NCBI GenBank assembly: GCA_029962745.1
Contig: CM057161.1
Location: 4,916,400-4,980,399, forward strand
DNA: 64,000 nt
Origin: Echinometra lucunter
Taxonomy: Eukaryota; Echinodermata; Echinoidea; Camarodonta; Echinometridae
Direction: 5' to 3'
Shown here: positions 42,001 through 52,751 of the stretch, one piece after another
Layout of the letters: each line of letters starts with the position of its first letter
Numbering within the stretch: the stretch's first letter is position 1
Program-made: the position numbers and the translations under genes
The notes under the pieces: model-generated
What the model was told of the DNA's origin: nothing
Database searches by the model: none
What the model saw: the letters and a program-made list of their open reading frames with translations, nothing else

Positions 42001-43178
42001 GTTGCTTAGTTAGTCCTTATAGCTTGAATCTTGGTTACGGAAGAAGTTGGTTGCTTGTAATTTGAAGGTATCGTTGTCGGCTATGCTCTGGATGTCGGGT
42101 GGTTGTGAGTTCCAGTCCTTGATGGTACGTGGAATAGAGGAATGTTTGAAACAGTTGGTGCGGGTGGAGTATAATGTATTGAATAAAGGAGTCTTTTATT
42201 GTATTAGTCAGACTCGGAAGAACTCGCATTAACGCGCATGCTTTTGTGTACCAGTAAACAAGCCTTTTGCAAATTCTGCATGATTTCATATCCCCAAGAG
42301 TTCTCAACTGGATGCCTCTTTAGTCTTTAAGGTTGCGCGCATGTTGTTGTGGGGTTTTTTTGGAGGGGGGTTGTTACTGCACCTAAAAAAGTTGCTACGA
42401 CTAAAATGACAATCGAATGTCTCTAAAAAAAAATCATTTGCAAATTGACAGGAATGGGGGAAAAATAGTTGTAGCTGTACATGTACCAGTACGAAAGCAA
42501 CATTAAAGGTTTGAAGAGGTGCATTCTTAACATTACATCAAAGACCTACGGTAAGTTTACATGTACACATACAAATGTACTCGGTCACACTCATACATGT
42601 AATGCACTGTATGCAGGCGAGTATGCATGGTTATGAATAGTCAGGTTGGTCCAATTCAGTCAGACCAACCTCTTCATAGAAACTCTCATGATATTAGATT
42701 AACATACATTACCATCTTCAAATTTCTTGATCCAAGGATATCAGTGATTTAACATTTGTCATTAGGGAGTGTTTGAGTAGGCCTAGACTGCCTTCACTGC
42801 AAAATACAGATCTCTGGTATTTAAATTGTCAAGAAAATGTTAGACTGCCCAAAAAACACTGGTCAACAGGATTAACACTGTTATTTGTGCATGATCTAAT
42901 TCCTTGACAATGAATGACATTACAATTGACATTGGCATAAGATAAAAGACTTAATTTAAATAGGCCATGGTCATGGAAAAACCAACCATCAATGACCACG
43001 CCAATCTTTAATGTTAACATGTTTAGATATCTAAGTTTAAAAAACTTGGAGCCTGGAGTCTGGACTACATGTAAGCTTAGTCTGTATTGCTGGCATCCCT
43101 GCAAGTCAATGGCGAAATTCAATGCTGCTTGTCTTGTCTGTCACAACTTACCCTGTCACTTTTATTTATGCTCCCCAT
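30622..43178 (-). CDS. UBL3: UBL3, membrane-anchored ubiquitin-fold protein, copy B (spliced gene)
   Basis: Coding segments on the minus strand are 43178-43152, 38611-38500, 36119-36033, 33079-33002 and, tentatively, 30662-30622. They give an uninterrupted protein of about 114 residues, close to the 117 of vertebrate UBL3. Residues 10-101 are the ubiquitin fold, and the inferred C-terminus is ..KTIASCCCI, a possible CAAX box (CCCI; Ile at the last position would favour geranylgeranylation). Known role of the family: a lipid-anchored ubiquitin-like protein at the plasma membrane that helps direct cargo to small extracellular vesicles. Exons 1, 3 and 4 are identical to copy A and exon 2 differs only silently. 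This is the more intact of the two copies. Confidence 0.92.
33002..33079 (-). CDS. UBL3: UBL3 copy B exon 4
   Basis: A 78-base exon encoding LQLPLGKTTAMHIM and ARETLPEPNSQ, with a GTTTGT donor. Identical to copy A. The intron after it starts with a GA/CT-rich tract. Confidence 0.95.
34327..34742. mobile_element. piggyBac-like MITE at TTAA, copy B only
   Basis: It lies between TTAA 34323-34326 and 34743-34746, with ends CCATTCGTGACAG and GTCATGAATGAG. It is the same family as 7112-7519 but in reverse orientation. Copy A has the unoccupied TTAA at 6286-6289. Confidence 0.9.
36033..36119 (-). CDS. UBL3: UBL3 copy B exon 3
   Basis: An 87-base exon, CTCTCCAG acceptor and GTAAGT donor, with ILRLIYQGRFIHGNVSLG at its end. 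Identical to copy A across the exon, while the acceptor side differs by one intronic base. Confidence 0.96.
37716..38033. mobile_element. MITE with CCTGG target duplication, copy B only
   Basis: The inverted ends are GGTGTTTCATAAAGCTGTTC and GGTGTTTCAAAAAGCTGTTC. CCTGG occurs on both sides (37711-37715, 38034-38038). Copy A has a single CCTGG (about 11373-11377) at this place. About 318 bp, no ORF. The superfamily is not assigned. Confidence 0.85.
38500..38611 (-). CDS. UBL3: UBL3 copy B exon 2
   Basis: A 112-base exon with CCATACAG acceptor and GTAAGT donor. It encodes ITLRIIHPMSGNNKEF through VFDNWPA. Changes against copy A (for example CTAAGG to TTGAGG and CCG to CCT) are synonymous. Confidence 0.95.
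38690..39060 (+). mobile_element. LINE 3' fragment in UBL3 intron, copy B
   Basis: The plus frame reads PFQAASLHLWNNLPDP, the typical end block of LINE reverse transcriptase, with a further KTHLF fragment in another frame. It is followed by a 3' UTR and an ATT/ATC repeat tail. Counterpart of 12040-12305. Confidence 0.65.
39308..39715. mobile_element. piggyBac-like MITE at TTAA, copy B only
   Basis: 408 bp between TTAA 39304-39307 and 39716-39719, with ends CCCATTCATGACAG and CCCATTCGTGACAG. Copy A has the clean empty site GCTTTAATCAAG (TTAA 12547-12550). Very similar to 7112-7519, in the same orientation. Confidence 0.92.
41739..41999 (-). pseudogene. LINE reverse transcriptase C-terminal fragment (copy B)
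   Basis: Minus frame: SKLRHGSFSQRCINEWNNLS and a tail ending ..SRKDKFDPE, flanked by CTT-rich sequence. Counterpart of the fragment at 15016-15225. Confidence 0.65.
42010..42330 (-). pseudogene. Second LINE C-terminal fragment (copy B)
   Basis: Counterpart of 15310-15640. Minus-strand sequence encodes a TNFF.H....RTIKDWNS block and decayed flanks. Confidence 0.6.
43152..43178 (-). CDS. UBL3: UBL3 copy B exon 1
   Basis: ATG at 43178-43176, encoding MGSINKSDR before a GTAAGT donor. It is the same 27 bases as in copy A. Confidence 0.8.
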
Positions 43179-44014
43179 CTTGACTGTAAAATTTGCAAGT
43201 TAAACTTTGTCCTTTTTGTAGTTTGTTCGTCTAAGTTAGTCACTCAGTTTGGGGGAATTTTTTATTCAATTTCAATGGAATGCCCCTTGTCTTGAATTGA
43301 TCAGGTTGATCAACTCTTGACTTTAGTGTAAGATTTTTCCAAATTAACGAAGGGACGACTGCCCAGAAACTCTGGTCCAGCAATCATTCCAAGGCATTTG
43401 TAGCGCTAACAACTCTGTAGTTTTTGAGCAACACTATCTTGATAGCACTTCCAATAAACAACGTCAACGAGGCTAATGTCCAGCCTTTGCCTTGGCTTTG
43501 CATGCAACGCCAACGCAACGCTCTATACTGCACTGCGGCAGGCGGCAGGAGACGAAGTCGACGAACTCGACGAAGAATACACAAAATTAACCCCTCTTAG
43601 TCCAGGAACTGTGGCCGGAATTGTATCTCCACCCGAACGTAATTGATCTTCCAGTATTCCAGTCAGTAGAAAAGTCAAAATAAAGTCATTTAAACCGAAG
43701 TAAACATGGTATGTCTGATATAATGTTGTCACCAGTCACAGAAAACAAACAGCTGAGTTCTTTCAACATTAGTTTTTTAGGTTTCCGTAGCGTACGTACG
43801 TGAATTGTTTCATCTTACTGAGCTATTAAATTTACGCGCGTATAGGCAATTTGCACGGTGTCCACAGGATTTCATGGCGCAGAAGGGCACAAGAATGGGC
43901 CTTTCACCTGTGCCTTTCACCTTTGCCTTTCACATTATATTACAAAAAATTACGTACGCGTACGTACTGTTCCGAAATTGCGAACGCCCTCACAATGCAT
44001 TGTGGGCAGAGAAA

Positions 44015-44035
44015 TGACGTCAGTCAGTCTATAAA
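44015..44035 (+). promoter_or_regulatory. CRE-TATA core-promoter-like cluster, copy B
   Basis: TGACGTCA (44015-44022), seven bases, then TATAAA (44030-44035). Identical in spacing to copy A and pointing right. The following sequence has a short open frame from 44121 (MNRLAYRLNLASTVYTC) that soon stops, so no gene is shown. Confidence 0.3.
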
Positions 44036-44172
44036 AGTTTTCATTCAGTGTATGACATCATTGCCCGAGTAGGAATCAAGAGGATTCTTATTTTTTCCAT
44101 TAAGCTCAGCCAGCCATTGGAATGAATCGTCTTGCCTACCGCCTGAACCTCGCAAGCACTGTTTACACCTGC

Positions 44173-44397
44173 CAAAAGATGAAATGATTATAATGATAAT
44201 GATAATGATATTGAACAATGATGATAAAAATGATAGATAATGATAATGTTAATATTCATAATGATTACATTGATAATAATAACAGTAATAAGAATAATGA
44301 TATCAATAACAACTAACAAATAATAATGCTGTTGCTGATGATGATGATGATGATGATAATGATGATGATAATCATAAATCATAATTATAATGATAAA

Positions 44398-44453
<56 letters not shown>

Positions 44454-44500
44454 TAATAATAATAAATTAAAGGAAGGCATGATAGAGTAGCAGCTGCAGT
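44173..44500. repeat. TAA/ATG/ATAATG microsatellite cluster
   Basis: Mixed ATAATG, GATGAT and (TAA)n tracts that start at the right end of copy B homology. ORFs here are His/Ile/Asn runs without meaning. Confidence 0.95.
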
Positions 44501-44690
44501 TATTATCATTATTATTAAGTCTTATTTATACAGGGTAGCCCCTTCAGTGACATGCACTGTTCTTCCAGAGGGCCCTAAAAGTATATATCAAGATACGAAA
44601 TTTGTTATTTGTGATTGTTGTTGCTGTTTAATGAAAATAAACTCTTTGAACTCTTGAACTTGAACTCTTGAATTTGACAAAGTTTGCGGT
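44501..44690 (+). repeat. Possible element 3' tail (TTGAACTC repeat)
   Basis: AATAAACTCTTTGAACTC is followed by a short series of CTTGAACT repeats, a form typical of LINE 3' ends with microsatellite tails. No coding sequence is attached. Confidence 0.35.
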
Positions 44691-44730
44691 TTTGATTATT
44701 GTAAACCTGAAATTAAGATCTGTGTACTCG

Positions 44731-45488
44731 CAGTGGCGGCACCAAGGGGGGGGGGCATGGGGGGCATTTGCCCCCCCCCCCACTGCCCCCCACTGCCCCC
44801 CATGCCCCCCCCCACTCAGAAGCTTTGCCCCCCCCCCCGAAATTTTGAGGACTGAAATAAAATACAAATATCCTCCTCACTTTTTAAGGGGGAAAATATA
44901 TTTTGATTTATCAGTTAGTAAAAATTTTGCATATTTATCATAAACGACCATCATATTTTAAAATTTCTATTTGAAAATGCGATTGAAAACCAAAAAAAAG
45001 TGGTTTCTTTTGGCTCGCTCGCTTCGCTCGCTTATCATGTTTTATAATTTCTCTTCTAAAATGCGATTAAAAACAAAAAAAGTGGCAATTTTTGGCTCAG
45101 TCGCTTCGCTCGCTCATCATATTTCAGAATATTTATTCGAAAATGCGATTAAAAACCAAATAAGCAGTTATTTTTTCAGAATCCCAGAATAATTTATTCG
45201 AAAATGCGATTAAAAACCAAATAAGCAGTTATTTTTTGTTCACTCGCTTCATTCGCTCGCAAAATTGATGTTAAAATGTGCGTAAGAGGAAAAATAAAAT
45301 CATCAAAAAATTCAATTATCCCCCCCCCCCACTCCTCAAAGTGGATGTACGCCGGTGACTATAAACTCGCGCTTCACGCTCGATTTTTCCATACGCGCAA
45401 AAAAAATTTGACTGCCCCTGCCCCCCAACATTTTCCCTCCATTTGCCCCCCCCCCCCCCCCACTTTAACAATCCTGGTGCCGCCACTG
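44731..45488. mobile_element. hAT-like MITE with 8-bp TSD
   Basis: The inverted ends are CAGTGGCGGCACCA, with a perfect 8-bp duplication TGTACTCG (44723-44730, 45489-45496). The interior has poly-C/poly-G tracts and three to four tandem copies of a ~90-bp ATGCGATTAAAAACCAAA block with CTCGCTTCGCTCGC words. Inserted in the decayed LINE. Confidence 0.88.
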
Positions 45489-46299
45489 TGTACTCGCCAG
45501 TATGACGAAATCATTTCATTATGAAGGATTGCATGGATGTTGAAGTTCTAACTGAGTTTGGTATACTATTCCAAAATATTGGGCCATCGAATGATATTCT
45601 TTTCTTTATTGATTCCGAAACTGCTAGCACTTCTGGTACGATATGAGTGGATGTTTGATGCTTGTGTAAACAAATCTGTGAGATATTTAGGAGTATTTCC
45701 ATTCAGAGCATTGTATACAAGTTTGATTTTCTGAAATTTCCATTTCTCTTCTATGGGAACCCATCCTAGCTTTTGCAACATTTCTGCTGTTGGGGTTTGA
45801 GTACAATTATCCCCCCCCCCCCACTCCTCAAAGTGGATGTACGCCGGTGACTATAAACTCGCGCTTCACGCTCGATTTTTCCATACGCGCAAAAAAAATT
45901 TGACTGCCCCTGCCCCCAACATTTTCCCTCCATTTGCCCCCCCCCCCCCCACCCCCCACTTTAACAATCCTGGTGCCGCCACTGTGTACTCGCCAGTATG
46001 ACGAAATCATTTCATTATGAAGGATTGCATGGATGTTGAAGTTCTAACTGAGTTTGGTATACTATTCCACAATATTGGGCCATCGAATGATATTCTTTTC
46101 TTTATTGATTCCGAAACTGCTAGCACTTCTGGTACGATATGAGTGGATGTTTGATGCTTGTATAAACAAAGCTGTGAGATATTTAGGAGTATTTCCATTC
46201 AGAGCATTGTATACAAGTTTGATTTTCTGAAATTTCCATTTCTCTTCTATGGGAGCCCATCCTAGCTTTCGCAACATTTCTGCTGTTGGGGTTTGAGTA
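45313..46299. repeat. Tandem duplication of ~491 bp
   Basis: Units 45313-45803 and 45804-46299 are near-identical. Each covers the right part of the hAT MITE with its TSD and the LINE C-terminus. The junctions share CAATT microhomology. The two units differ at a few bases, so it is not a pure assembly copy. Confidence 0.85.
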
Positions 46300-47010
46300 T
46301 CAATTTGTAAAATAATACGACCCATTTTTTTTTGTTGTTGCTTGATAAAAAAAAAAAGTGTGTCTTTTAGGTTCAAGTTGCAGTTCGACCAAACTGGACT
46401 GCAATAATCAAAATGTGACATAATTAGCGAGTTTGCTATAGTTTTGAACAATGTTCCGTAAGAAATGGTCGCAGTCTTCTAAGTAATGATATTTTGAACC
46501 CTATTTTCTTACTTATATACTCAAGGTGATCATTCCAAACCAGTAACTGGTCCAATAAAACACCTAGGTATTTAAAGGAAGACGCCCTTTCCAGTCTAGT
46601 ATTGTCAACTTTGAATTCTACAGGTTTACTGACATTTGCTAACTTCTGAGTTGTTCATATTATACTTGGTTTTGGACGTGTTCAATACAAGTCTGTTTTC
46701 TTTCAACCAGTGATTTATGCAAGTCTTCATCGAGGCATGACTCAATTTCATTAACTGATGTAGCACTATAGAGTTCATGGAGTCTGGCCAAGAAGTATAA
46801 TTTACCATCACAATGGAGAAAAAAATCAACATCGGGCAGAACCCATGACTGAGAACGCTGATGAAAAACTCTATCAGATAGTCCAAATATCCAAACATCA
46901 AGAAGATCAGTTGTCATTTTTCTTGTAGAAGAACGAGGAGGAATGCCTCACAATTGCGATTCCGGGAGACTGAAGAGCTTGGAAGGTGAAGGTTAAGGTA
47001 TCACCAATAG

Positions 47011-47192
47011 CAGGGGCGGATCCAGGGGGTGGCCGAATCGGCCGCCCCCCCCCCCCCTTTGAAAAGCAGAAAGAGCAAAAATTTGGGGTAAAATACAAGC
47101 GAAATGCTGTTTTATACCCATTTTTTCCGGGTAAAATAGAAAAAAAGTTGATCGCCCCCTCCCCCTTGTGAAAAATTCTGAATTCGGCCCTA
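47011..47192. mobile_element. hAT-like MITE, degraded right end
   Basis: The left end CAGGGGCGGATCCAGGGG is of hAT type. A weak counterpart (GAATTCGGCCCT) lies near 47192, flanked by AATAG / AAATAG. It contains poly-C and poly-G runs. Boundaries on the right are uncertain. Confidence 0.5.
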
Positions 47193-47665
47193 AATAGTTA
47201 GTGGAGCCTCGGGAACCATCGCAGCCAACCAGATGCAGACTCTCCTGGCAGATCTTGGGGTCGAATGTCCTTTGAAACTGTAAAGGCAAGCTTGCTTGGG
47301 ACAGCTCTGAGGACCCCACTGGTTAAGCTTTCGAGCTTTCGTGGGTTATCCTGGTCAAGCTTACTGATCTGTTATGTTTTGGAGGCTTGGCAAGTAAAAT
47401 CAATCAATCAATAAAAAAGCTCATACTCTTCGGAAAGCAATAAGAGAGAGCGAGAGATGACAAATGAGAAGAGGAATTGTTTGATACATTACAAAACAGA
47501 TAGTGCCCTAGATTTCTGGAAGAAGTCCGGTCACTGTTAATACACCAACAGGTTCTGGAAAAAAGTTAACCAATAACAACAACAACAATAATGATAGTAA
47601 TGATGATAATAATGATGATAATAATGATGATAATAATAATAAGATTAATTCTAATAGTAATAATA
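47193..47665. other. Non-genic stretch with ATGATA microsatellite
   Basis: No gene was found. The end of the stretch (47585-47665) is an AATGATGATAAT microsatellite next to the target site of the following MITE. Confidence 0.5.
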
Positions 47666-48959
47666 GTAACAATCAGTGGCGTAACTACGGGGGGCACGGG
47701 GGGCACGGGCCCCTCCCCCCCCCCCCTCCCATCGGCTGGCAAAAAAAGAAGAAGAAGAAGAAGAGAAAGAAAGGAGATGGAAAGACAACAGAAAGGGGGA
47801 AAAGGAAAAGGAAAATGGTATATATCGTGAAGCGCTCGCTCGCTTCGCTCGCATATAACTTAACCAATGCCGATGCTGTTCTTATCAAAGTATTCAGTTT
47901 GCACCTTGTGTCTCAATCTGATATTATAGGCTGCTATTGTTCCACTCATAGAATGTTAGTTATAACCACATCTGGATTCCACTCCAAGAAGTTTACCTAA
48001 AAATGGCCTTTTCATGAGATGGCCTATAGACAAAATAAAGCAAAAATTCCCATATGTTCGTTCGCTAGCTCGCTACACCCGCTAGTAAAAGCTAGAAACA
48101 ACATGATTTCGGGCACGGCGATCATATTTTCAGAAGCGAGTTAGCAAAGTATCATAAAGTTTGGGCAGCAAGGAGGTTCACAAAGTTACCAAAATTCTAC
48201 TGTATTTTGCTGACGAATCTATACATGAGGGGGGGGGGGGGGAGGGAGGCGTCGCTGACTTTGCTCACTTGTAAAAACAGATATTCAGCACACATGGGAT
48301 CGAATTGATTATGTTTATATTTCGATGACGAAATATCACTTCTACAAATGAAAAAAGTTTATTTTCCTCGCTCTCTGCGTTCGCTTGTTAAATAATTGTT
48401 GAGTGGTCTTTTTTAAGCAAACAAATTGGGTGAGTGAGGTGACCAAATAAATAATTTAGATGTTTCATATGCTCACAATATAATTTACGGAAGGGGTTTA
48501 GTGGAAAGGGAATAGTGTGTGCTTCTCCCGGTGCTTCTTCGCTCACTTCCCTTGCTAATAATGGTTAGAGAGATGATGGTTTCGGACAGAAAACAATAGA
48601 CCAGGGACGCGCTAAAATATTGGCAGTGAGGTGACTAGACCAAAAATATATTGGCCTGTAGTGATCCGATAGTGTATTTCGGTAATAAAATACACCCTAT
48701 TTTATTGCAAATAAAGTTGTAATTTTCGGCTCGCTCGCTTCGCTCGCTCGCAAAATTAAATACAGGGTGGTATCTATAGCAAAATGCATCATTTCCCCCC
48801 AATTTTAAAACGCTTCACGTCCCTAAAAACCTTGCTTCAAGATTACTGTCGTTATTATTATTTTTTTTTAACAACACATACGCACGTTGATATCAATATG
48901 CATATAGCATATTACTTTATATGAAAGACGATAGAACAGCAATGTAGAAAAAAATGCCT

Positions 48960-49060
48960 CGCTCAAGGGCATAAGTGCCGTGCCGGGGATCGAACCCGCT
49001 GGACCTTCACGTTTCCAGTCAAGCGCCTTAAACCACTCGACTTCGGCACCCCTACGACAT
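48960..49060 (-). mobile_element. tRNA(Ser/Leu)-derived SINE head
   Basis: On the minus strand the tRNA-like order is GCCGAAGTCGAGTGGTTTAA (A-box region), a GACTGGAAAC anticodon region, an extra arm, and GGGTTCGATCCCC (B box). A TTGAGCGAGGCATTTTTT body follows towards lower coordinates. The long variable arm points to a Ser/Leu-type tRNA ancestor. Confidence 0.75.
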
Positions 49061-49119
49061 GTTATTGTTAACATGATAGAAATAACCACACACACCCGCA
49101 CAAACCTTCCACTCGGTGC

Positions 49120-49375
49120 TGCCATGGGTGTACGCAGCAGTGGGGCAGGGTGGAGGTTGCCACCCAGAAATTTTGAATACTTGACATTTTTTTTACTAAA
49201 AATTGTCCAAAAAATTCCACCAAAAGTGTACACCAGATCCTTCAATTTCAATTTCAAAAATGCAAAAGTGCCCTCATGACCAGCTTGGTCGCTTCGCTCC
49301 CTCGCTTTTGCATTTCTTTGAAAATTTTATGAGCCTTGCCCCCCCCCCTCGAAAAAATTTCTGCGTACAGCCATG
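49120..49375. mobile_element. Nested hAT-like MITE
   Basis: The inverted ends are CATGGGTGTACGCAG and CATGGCTGTACGCAG. The 8-bp duplication CTCGGTGC is perfect (49112-49119, 49376-49383). It lies inside the 47674-49419 element. Confidence 0.8.
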
Positions 49376-51482
49376 CTCGGTGCCCCCCCCCCCATGCATT
49401 GACCCATGGTACGCCACTGGTGACAATAATAGTAATAATAATTATATTTTTAATGATAGTAATAATGATAATAATAGCCACGATAATAGCAATTAATGAG
49501 TAGTTAAAATAAAGAATAGAAAATTAATATATGAATAAATCAACAAATGTGAGTCGTGGTCTAGTGGTTTATCACATGAGACTGAAGCATCTTGATGATT
49601 ACCCATTCAAATACACACATTGTGTGTATGGGTAAATCTACTGGGCTTAAATCGACACTCATCCTTTTTCTCTCTTTCCTTGCTTTTTTTTTTCAGCCGA
49701 AGTTACACAACAGTCCCTTTTTTGTTCAGATCTTCGGTGGTCTTTTTTTTTATCGGGGGAGGGGGCGTCACTTATAGACCAATTTCACCTCCGGTTTATG
49801 TATTTGGCCCTCTATCGGCGACGCCATTGCTGCGGTGGGCAAGCGCGCTGACCGCGATTGGCTCTGTGTACAAAATGAATGTAAGATATGAGATATGCCC
49901 TAGTATTGTTCCATTTACTTTATTCTAGATCAATAAAATAAAGCATGGATACATGAGTACATGAGGTAAGACAATGGCCATATCTTACAGATGAAGGTAT
50001 GATGTATTTTTGTACTTTCGATAGTTTTTCAACTTAGTTTTGTCAGTATAAGTTCGATTGCAGCATAGAAGCCGTAGTAAACGGGAGCCATCAATCTTAC
50101 CCTGTTTACAAAGTCATGTTTTCACTTATTAAATTTTACGCCAAAGTACATAATGATAAAGTTTCTTGACTTCAAAGTCCTTTCTGTTGATATTTTTACC
50201 CACTGGCGACGGATTCCTTCGCATTGCGTACGGAAACCTGTGTAGGGTGTACGGCTTCTCACACAAACAGGCTTCATGAGTCATAAAAGAAAACATCCCT
50301 TTTTCACATCTTCCATGATCTTTTTTAATCAAGAGAGGGGGGGGGGTCAAAATTTCAATAGGTATCATGTAAAAAATAATTGTTTTCTCATCATAATGGA
50401 AGGAAGGACTATTTTTGACAGACATGCCATTGTACACTGAGACCAAAGATGAATATTCTCGACATAGTATAGAGATCATCACCATTATTAGGAGCAGGAG
50501 CTGGTCTGGCGGTAACGTCCTCGGTCTGCTCTTTGTCTTCCCCTACAAACTGACTCTGACTGGACCCAGGTTCGAACCCGAGTCACATCTTTCGGATAAT
50601 GACGTTAAAGGTCGGTCCTAGACGAATAATCATAATATCTGACTGATACACGTCTTTTAAAAAAAAGTCCATAATTACACAATTCACAGTGATTGTAACG
50701 ATAGGGGATTCCTCATATCAAAGTGTTTTGATGTTTCAAAATGAATAAGCTGAAAATAGTTCCAGGCAATATTATGTAGCCAGGAATTTGCTACTTCTTC
50801 TTCTTCTTTAAATTCATTCTCTTTCTCTTCTTCTTCTTCTTCTTCTTCTTCTTCTTCTTCTTCTTCTTCTTCATCTTCTTCTTCTTCTTCTTATTTCAAT
50901 TTTTATAACAGACTTTCATTAGACAGAACTTAGATAATAGATAGGAGTTAATTCATAGCCTTTAAAAAGGGCTTTTTTTATTATCCAAGCATTATCATGG
51001 AAGAACTCTCTCTCTCTCTCTCCCTTCCTCTATCTCCCCTTTCTCAACAGGCTTTCGAAATATAGCAGTGCGCCATCTACGTCAGATGTTATTTCTTAGC
51101 TTTACAATATTTTGACTCATTATCTTGATGGATGACCTTTTTTTTTATCAAGAGAGGGGGGGGGGTCACTTATGAATTTAAATTTTCAATAGGTATCATG
51201 GACAAAAAAATGTTTTCTCATCATAATGGAAGTAAGGACTATTTTTGACAGACATGTCATTGCACACTGAGACCACATTATTCTCGACATAATTATGGGG
51301 ATAATCACCATTATTAGGAGTAGGAGTTGGTCTAGCCGTAACGCAGTCAGCTCTTTGTCTTTCGCCTAAAACTGACACTGATCGGACGCATGCAGGTTCC
51401 AACCTGAGTTTCGGTCCTAGACGTAAATGATAATAATACATGTCTGTAAAAAAAAAAAAAAACACCCAATATTAAACAAAAT

Positions 51483-52751
51483 CAGTGGCGTAATGAGCCA
51501 AAATATTTGGGGGGGCTCAATCTTTGCGAGGAGCGAAGCGACCAACCCTGAGGGAGTGTAGCAACCGAGCCGGGGTACCCCCCCCCCCCCCTTCACGATA
51601 CGGAGCTTTTTCATTTTTTTTCGACTTAAATTCCAGCTTGAGTTCAGTGCAATTTTTATTTTCTCTCATTTCCAACAAAAGGATTTCATTTTAGTGGGGC
51701 GGTAGTGAGCACGCGAAGCGTGTGAATCACTTAATAAGCGCGCGAAGCGCGCTCCCTAGGGGGGAGGGTGCAGGGAGGGGGGAGTTTCCCCCCTCCCGCG
51801 CGAAGCGCGGAAGCTCCGACGTTTGATGACATGTTTGATGATATGTACTGTTATGGATAAACGTGTCATGAATCTACCAACCGGAAAAGGATATTTTTTC
51901 ATGAACTTGGAAACATGATTATGAAAACATGCAGCCCAAATAATCTTCTTAAGTTTCAAACAAATGCCAGCGTTACACAAAATACTTTATTACTTATGAT
52001 AATAATACAGACAAAGACACTATGAAATAAAAAGGACGAGCATGGAGAGGGTGTGATGCAGGGTTTCACTCCCACAGTGGCGTAGCTAGGATTTCATTTT
52101 AGTGGGGCGGTTGTGAGCGCGCGAAGCGCGCTCCCAAGGGGGGAGGGTCAAGTAAGGGGGGAGTTTTCCCCCTCCCGCGCGGAGCGCGGAGGCTCCAACG
52201 TTTCTTTGCATTAGTTGTCTGCTCCCGCTCTTCTTACGTTCTCTTACCTTTTTTCTTTTCTCGCTTCTGCTTTTTTTCCTTCTACTTTTTCTTTCTTTTT
52301 TGTTGGTGTTTTGGAGGGGTGACCGCCCCATCGCCCCCCCCCCCGGCTACGCAAGTGCACTCCCATGGTAAAGGAGTTTTTTGCAGTATTGATGGTTTGC
52401 AACTCTGTAAAAGAACACTATTTGGGACTGCAAACTTAAAGCCCGTGTCTAGTTTTGGTAAATCTAAGAATATTCATTATCAAAGTTTGAATCCATTGTC
52501 AGATAAACAGATAAAACCAAGTGTTATATCATAAAACACATTAGTATTGATATTATGCGTGTTTTCTGCCTTGCTATGCATGCTATTTGGGAAATTGTGA
52601 ATGCGTTACTTAACAGTAGAAAGGGAGTCTAGGGAGAAGTAATGAAATTCGTGTGATAACACTTATATAAAATTGAAAATAAACCATGGTTGAAATTTAT
52701 TTGGGGGGGGGGGCTGGCGCTCCCCCAAGCCCCCCCTCCAGTACGCCAGTG
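51483..52751. mobile_element. hAT-like element with 8-bp TSD, hosting another
   Basis: The ends are CAGTGGCGTAATGAG and CACTGGCGTACTGGA, with the perfect duplication AACAAAAT (51475-51482, 52752-52759). Sister array units read straight through AAACAAAATCATATTG (for example 57436-57452), giving the empty site. The interior contains GCGCGCGAAGCGCGC palindromes and a second element of similar sequence. Confidence 0.9.
52075..52357. mobile_element. Inner hAT-like MITE
   Basis: CAGTGGCGTAGCTAGG at the left and GGCTACGCAAGTG at the right, with the perfect 8-bp duplication CACTCCCA (52067-52074, 52358-52365). Its left part (GGATTTCATTTTAGTGGGGC) also occurs in the outer element at about 51681, so a related element inserted into its own kind. 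Confidence 0.9.

Larger units (their letters stand above)
30045..44172. repeat. Large duplicated segment, copy B
   Basis: This is the counterpart of 7-17487 in the same orientation. It lacks most of copy A's element insertions and has three of its own: MITEs at 34327-34742, 37716-38033 and 39308-39715. Homology ends at CACCTGC near 44172, exactly where copy A meets the N gap, so the right breakpoint cannot be determined. Confidence 0.95.
44691..46985 (-). pseudogene. Decayed LINE (reverse transcriptase) with MITE insertion
   Basis: Read on the minus strand there are, in order, a frameshifted palm remnant (about 46900-46626, NHWLKENRLVLNTSKTKY), then KYLGVLLDQLLVWNDHLEYI (about 46590-46510), then an open stretch 46451-46062 (MSHFDYCSPVWSNCN, TPTAEMLRKLGWAP, NALNGNTPKYL, YRTRSASSFG, WNSIPNSVR). 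This is the order of a CR1/L2/Jockey-type LINE. It has frameshifts and stops and is not functional. Its 3' part is split by a hAT-like MITE and partly duplicated. Confidence 0.85.
47674..49419. mobile_element. 1.75-kb hAT-like element carrying a SINE and a nested MITE
   Basis: The ends are CAGTGGCGTAAC and CAGTGGCGTACC. It is flanked by GTAACAAT (47666-47673) and GTGACAAT (49420-49427), seven of eight bases equal. It has no transposase ORF. The interior has GGCTCGCTCGCTTCGCTCGC-like motifs, G-runs, a tRNA-derived SINE (48960-49060) and a second MITE (49120-49375). Confidence 0.75.

Noticed and set aside
48960..49060. Functional tRNA-Ser gene
   Set aside because: It has A and B boxes but imperfect stems and a SINE body, and it is embedded in a MITE.
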